This document shows positions 60,664 through 64,000 of a stretch of 64,000 nucleotides of DNA, in pieces. The stretch comes from Achromobacter aloeverae (GTDB lineage Bacteria; Pseudomonadota; Gammaproteobacteria; Burkholderiales; Burkholderiaceae_B). Position 1 is the first letter of the stretch; each line of letters starts with the position of its first letter. Under the pieces are notes generated by a model. It was not told where the DNA came from. It did no database searches and saw nothing but the letters and a program-made list of their open reading frames with translations. The stretch is from the NCBI RefSeq assembly GCF_004121055.1, contig NZ_PYAL01000002.1, positions 620,001-684,000 of the forward strand, given 5' to 3'. The position numbers were made by a program, and so were the translations under genes.

Positions 60664-62030
60664 TCGCCCCAGGGACTGAGCAGGCCCGTGACGGACGCGA
60701 CCGAGCCGTCCGGCAGTCGCACGGCGGATCCGTTCAACTCCACCTCGTGGTATAGACCGTCGGCGCACCGCAGCCGCACGCGCATGCGTCGCGCGGCATC
60801 CGGCTTGCCCGTGCTCTCGACCCAGGCCGACAGCCGTTCCCGGTCTTCCTCGTGGACATGGGACAGCCATTGTTCGACAGTCGTGCTCGGCTGGCAGGCG
60901 GGACCGTAGGGCGAAGGGAATTCCCCCAGCCAGACCACTCTTTGGGTATCGGGGAAGAACTCCCAGGCCAGGTGATGGCTGGTGCGCAGCGCTGACTGCA
61001 ATTGCTGCTTCCAGGCCAGGGCTTCGCGCGCGGCCCGCTCGCGGTCGGCGCTGAGCGCGCCCAGCAGCAGGCTGAGCAAGGCGGCGGCGCCCAGGAATCC
61101 CTGGATCGCGACCAGCGGCACGCTGCCCGCGCCGCCCACGCTGCCGTAAGGGCCGAGGCCGCTGAGGGTGTAGGAACCGGTGACGATGGCCAGGCCCGTG
61201 ACGACCAGCGTGCAGCCCGCCTGGCCCCAGGCCACGGCGACGAACGCCAGGAAGACGAGCGGCGCGTAGGTCAGGTCCGCGGCCGGGCGGCCTTGCCACA
61301 GCCAATCCGACCATTGCTTGTTGAAGACCAGGGTGGTGCCGGCCAGCAGGGCCAGGGCGGCGGCCAGCCCCAGCCAGAGGTTGCGCAAGTCCTGCTCGAT
61401 AAAGGCCTGCGTGCGCCAGTTGGACCAGGCGATGATCAAGGGGGTGGTGATGAGGCAGCCGACGAAGGCCGCCTGGGTCCAGATATACCAGTGATGGGTG
61501 TCGATGGCGTGGTCGACGGCGTGCAGCCCCTGGGCCACCAGCCAGCCGCCGGCCACGGCGCCCACGGCGAGGGGCAGGACGAACCACAGCACGCTGCCGA
61601 CCCGGGCCAGGCTGCGGCGGTCGGCGGTGCGCGCGCGCCAGATCGCGGCCACCGCGCCGCAAAGCACCAGGTCTCCGACAGCGAAGATCAGCGAGGCGGC
61701 CAGGCCGCGCTGCGCGACCAGGATGCTGCTGGCGATATGCAGGGTGGCCGACAACGCCATCCACCCCGGCCAACGGCGCCGACAACTCAGCATCAGCGCC
61801 GCCAGCAGAAGGCCCGCGGGCGGCCAGAGCAGGGTGGACATCGTGACCGTGTCGCGCTGGCGCATGCACAGCACGGCCAGCAGCCCGTAGGCGAGCACGA
61901 AAGCGAGGCGGGGAAGGAAAATGTTGCGCGCCGCGTTGGTGGATGTTGGCGTCACCTGGGCGAAGTTCGTGAGAGAAAAAGGCAAGATACCGAAGCGTCT
62001 TCCGTCTGGCAAGCTGGGCTGGCGCGACAA
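60648..62030 (-). CDS. MASE1 membrane sensor with PAS domain and no output domain
   Basis: 460 residues. Residues about 40-310 form the eight-helix MASE1 sensor (LLWPPAGLLLAALMLSCRRR, WYIWTQAAFVGCLITTPLII). A linker helix leads to a PAS_3-type domain (ALRTSHHLAWEFFPDTQRVV, WLSHVHEEDRERLSAWV), ending VASVTGLLSPWGDTSWL. MASE1 proteins usually continue into GGDEF/EAL or histidine-kinase domains; none follows. It may act through a partner or be a decayed enzyme. Converges with the hybrid kinase gene. The start at 62030 is uncertain. Confidence 0.82.
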   Translation of the reverse strand: MSRQPSLPDGRRFGILPFSLTNFAQVTPTSTNAARNIFLPRLAFVLAYGLLAVLCMRQRDTVTMSTLLWPPAGLLLAALMLSCRRRWPGWMALSATLHIASSILVAQRGLAASLIFAVGDLVLCGAVAAIWRARTADRRSLARVGSVLWFVLPLAVGAVAGGWLVAQGLHAVDHAIDTHHWYIWTQAAFVGCLITTPLIIAWSNWRTQAFIEQDLRNLWLGLAAALALLAGTTLVFNKQWSDWLWQGRPAADLTYAPLVFLAFVAVAWGQAGCTLVVTGLAIVTGSYTLSGLGPYGSVGGAGSVPLVAIQGFLGAAALLSLLLGALSADRERAAREALAWKQQLQSALRTSHHLAWEFFPDTQRVVWLGEFPSPYGPACQPSTTVEQWLSHVHEEDRERLSAWVESTGKPDAARRMRVRLRCADGLYHEVELNGSAVRLPDGSVASVTGLLSPWGDTSWL

Positions 62031-62131
62031 TGCAGGTTTTCAAAAGACCGTCCGACGCAGCATTCATTAGCGGGGATGTTTGTTTATGGAACTTACAATG
62101 GCCGGCCAGGGCGCCATCGTTCAAGGACCAC

Positions 62132-64000
62132 ATGCCTTCCATCCGCTTCCGCTCCATCACCCGCTTGTGTCGCGCGACGCGAACGCGCATCGCGCCCGCG
62201 GTGGTCGCTCCTATGGTCGCCCGTTTGGTCGCCCCTTTGGTCACCCCTTTGGCCGCCCCCTTGGTCGCCGCCCTTGTGCTGGGTATCGCGGACGGCGCGT
62301 CGGCGCCGGCGCGGGCCGCCACGCTGCCCGCCGTCGAGGCCCGCAACGGCATGGTGGTCAGCGCGCAGGCGCTGGCGGCGCGCGTCGGAGTGGACATCCT
62401 CAAGCAGGGCGGCAATGCCGTCGACGCCGCCGTGGCGGTGGGGTATGCGGAAGCCGTGGTCAATCCCTGTTGCGGCAATATCGGCGGCGGCGGCTTCATG
62501 ACGCTGCACCTGGCGGACGGCCGCGACCGCTTCATCAATTTCCGCGAGACCGCGCCCGCGGCGGCGCGCCCGGACATGTACCTGGACGCAGCGGGAGAGC
62601 TGATACCCGGGGCCAGCCTGCACGGCTATCGCGCCGTGGCGGTGCCGGGCACGGTGCTGGGGCTGGAGACAGCGCGGCAGCGCTATGGCCGGCTGACGCG
62701 CCTGCAGGTCATGGCGCCGGCGATTGCCCTGGCGCGCGACGGCTTCGTGCTGACGCGCGCCGATACGGACCTGCTCGACCTCGGCGTCAAGCGCTTTCGC
62801 CAGGATGCGGAGGCAGCGCGCATTTTCCTGCGGCCGGACGGCAGCCCCTTGCAGCCGGGCGACCGGCTGGTGCAGACGGACCTGGCCCGCACCCTGCAGG
62901 CCATCGCCGAACAGGGCCCGGACGCCTTTTACCGGGGGCGCATTCCCGCGGCGGTCGAGGCCGCTGCGCGGGCGGGAGCCGGGGTGATCACCGCCGCCGA
63001 CTTCGCCGCCTACCGCGTGCAAGAGACCGAGCCGCTGCGCTGCGCCTATCGCGGCTATGTCTTCGTGTCGGCGCCGCCGCCCAGTTCCGGCGGCACGACC
63101 CTGTGCCAGATCCTGAACATCCTTTCCGGCTATGACCTGCGCGCGATGGGATATGGTTCGGCGCAGTCGGTGCATGTCATGGTGGAGGCGATGCGCCATG
63201 CCTACCTGGATCGCAACATGCTGCTGGGCGACCCGGCCTTCGTCGCCAATCCCGTCGCGCATCTGCTGAGCGCCGGCTATGCAGAACGCATACGCGCGCG
63301 CATCGAGGCCGGACGCGCGACGCCATCGAGCGACCTTGGGGTGGGCGTGGCGCCGCATGAGAAACCGGAGACCACGCACTACTCCGTCATCGACAAGGAC
63401 GGCAATGCCGTGTCCACCACCTATACGATCAACGGCCGTTTCGGCGCGACGGTGATCGCGCCCGGCACGGGCTTCTTTCTCAATGACGAGATGGATGATT
63501 TCACCACCAAGGCGGGCACGCGCAATATGGGTGGGCTGGTACAGGGCGAGCGCAATGCCATCGCGCCCGGCAAGCGGCCGCTTTCGTCGATGGCGCCCAC
63601 GCTGGTCACCTGGCAGGGCAAGACCTACATGGTGCTGGGGTCGCCCGGCGGTCCGCGCATCATCACGATCCTCCTGGAGACGGCGCTCAACATCATCGAC
63701 CACGGCATGCTGCCGCAGCAGGCGGTGGACGCGCCGCGGGTCCATCACCAGTGGCTGCCCGATGAGGTCTACTACGAGAACTACGGCCTGTCGCCGGATA
63801 CCCTGGCCCTGCTGCGCGGCATGGGCTACAAGATGGTCGAGCAAAGTCCCTGGGGCGCCACCGCGCTGATCCTCGTGGGCCTGCCAGGACCAGGGCATGC
63901 GACGGCGTCCAGTTCGGGCAACGACGCGGCTGTCTCGGGCACCGTGCGGGAAGGCTATCTGTACGGCGCCAATGACGCCCGCCGGCCGGCGGGCGCCGCG
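62132..64000 (+). CDS. ggt: Secreted gamma-glutamyltransferase (3' end outside window)
   Basis: 623 codons from ATG 62132, open to the edge. A long basic start and a hydrophobic signal segment (about 23-50) precede the enzyme. AARVGVDILKQGGNAVDAAV and NIGGGGFMTLHLADG belong to the large subunit; the autoprocessing nucleophile is T414 in TTHYSVIDKDGNAVS, followed by SSMAPTLV and GSPGGPRIITILL of the small subunit. It should cleave gamma-glutamyl bonds such as those in glutathione in the periplasm. Unlike the homologue at 4771-6534, it has an export signal and the canonical TTHYSV. Little of the end is probably missing. Confidence 0.93.
   Translation, partial: MPSIRFRSITRLCRATRTRIAPAVVAPMVARLVAPLVTPLAAPLVAALVLGIADGASAPARAATLPAVEARNGMVVSAQALAARVGVDILKQGGNAVDAAVAVGYAEAVVNPCCGNIGGGGFMTLHLADGRDRFINFRETAPAAARPDMYLDAAGELIPGASLHGYRAVAVPGTVLGLETARQRYGRLTRLQVMAPAIALARDGFVLTRADTDLLDLGVKRFRQDAEAARIFLRPDGSPLQPGDRLVQTDLARTLQAIAEQGPDAFYRGRIPAAVEAAARAGAGVITAADFAAYRVQETEPLRCAYRGYVFVSAPPPSSGGTTLCQILNILSGYDLRAMGYGSAQSVHVMVEAMRHAYLDRNMLLGDPAFVANPVAHLLSAGYAERIRARIEAGRATPSSDLGVGVAPHEKPETTHYSVIDKDGNAVSTTYTINGRFGATVIAPGTGFFLNDEMDDFTTKAGTRNMGGLVQGERNAIAPGKRPLSSMAPTLVTWQGKTYMVLGSPGGPRIITILLETALNIIDHGMLPQQAVDAPRVHHQWLPDEVYYENYGLSPDTLALLRGMGYKMVEQSPWGATALILVGLPGPGHATASSSGNDAAVSGTVREGYLYGANDARRPAGAA
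62207..62278 (+). repeat. 12-bp tandem repeat in ggt signal peptide
   Basis: Six 12-bp units of the form GCCCCTTTGGTC (62207-62218, 62219-62230, 62231-62242, 62243-62254, 62255-62266 and 62267-62278). They encode APMV, ARLV, APLV, TPLA, APLV and AALV. The units are in frame, so gain or loss of copies would lengthen or shorten the hydrophobic part of the signal peptide without breaking the enzyme. Confidence 0.85.

Noticed and set aside
60622-62577. A 651-codon minus-strand open frame covering the MASE1 gene and the start of ggt
   Set aside because: The MASE1-PAS protein is in another frame; this one shows no domain and runs antisense into ggt.
1-64000. CRISPR arrays, tRNA or rRNA genes, transposases, phage genes
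   Set aside because: None was recognised; the tandem repeats are too short and lack spacers, and xerD is the chromosomal recombinase type and not an island integrase.

Overview
The window is a high-GC stretch of a betaproteobacterial chromosome, most likely from the Alcaligenaceae (Bordetella/Achromobacter group). This is inferred from base composition, four Bug/TctC-type extracytoplasmic solute receptors lacking local TctAB membrane partners, many LysR regulators and the family-level look of the proteins. No prophage, insertion sequence, CRISPR array, rRNA or tRNA was seen. Nearly all genes are ordinary chromosomal metabolism, transport and regulation. One short lower-GC patch (about 36.8-37.9 kb) looks imported.

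Layout. 0-2.8 kb: a partial MipA/OmpV outer-membrane protein divergent from a QseBC/PmrAB-type two-component system, with a PmrA/QseB-like box between them. 2.8-4.7 kb: a LysR regulator divergent from a short-chain dehydrogenase. 4.8-12.2 kb: a minus-strand run of FAD oxidoreductase, M19 dipeptidase homologue, two Bug receptors and a gamma-glutamyltransferase, divergent from an IclR regulator across a perfect inverted repeat. This is the most coherent catabolic unit of the window. 12.3-17.6 kb: two tandem LysE exporters, a MaoC-phosphotransacetylase fusion, an acyl-CoA thioesterase-like gene and a MerR regulator fused to a P-loop domain. 17.6-22.3 kb: the ugpBAEC glycerol-3-phosphate importer with a candidate Pho box and a terminator. 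22.4-24 kb: proC with a YhhQ-type transporter. 24.3-29.2 kb: a complete livKHMGF branched-chain amino-acid importer.

29-36.2 kb: Asp/Glu racemase, D-aminoacylase and a Bug receptor under a divergent LysR, then a second LysR divergent from an MFS carrier. 36.2-39.2 kb: a DUF423 protein, a DUF4160-like/DUF2442-like overlapping pair and an MFS exporter. 39.4-42.6 kb: a NitT/TauT-type transporter with fused permeases and an extended ATPase, lacking a binding protein. 42.6-48.4 kb: metallophosphoesterase, DedA-rhodanese fusion, xerD, alkB, beta-carbonic anhydrase and a MetQ-like protein. 48.4-52.1 kb: an AI-2E-family permease, a cysteine-free Fur paralogue, and a LysR/Bug pair. 52.3-55.5 kb: a TauE/SafE permease with DUF1634 and a GntR regulator whose start codon lies inside a 34-bp perfect palindrome, then a split chromate transporter. 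55.6-64 kb: PhyH dioxygenase, SbmA/YddA-like ABC exporter, a BvgS-like hybrid kinase without periplasmic sensor domains, a MASE1-PAS protein with no output domain, and a secreted gamma-glutamyltransferase cut by the window end.

The most unusual points are the GntR palindrome, the MerR-ATPase fusion, the DUF4160/DUF2442 pair, the stripped-down BvgS-like kinase, and two minisatellites placed where copy-number change would alter proteins: a 13-bp array over two convergent gene ends and a 12-bp array in a signal peptide.
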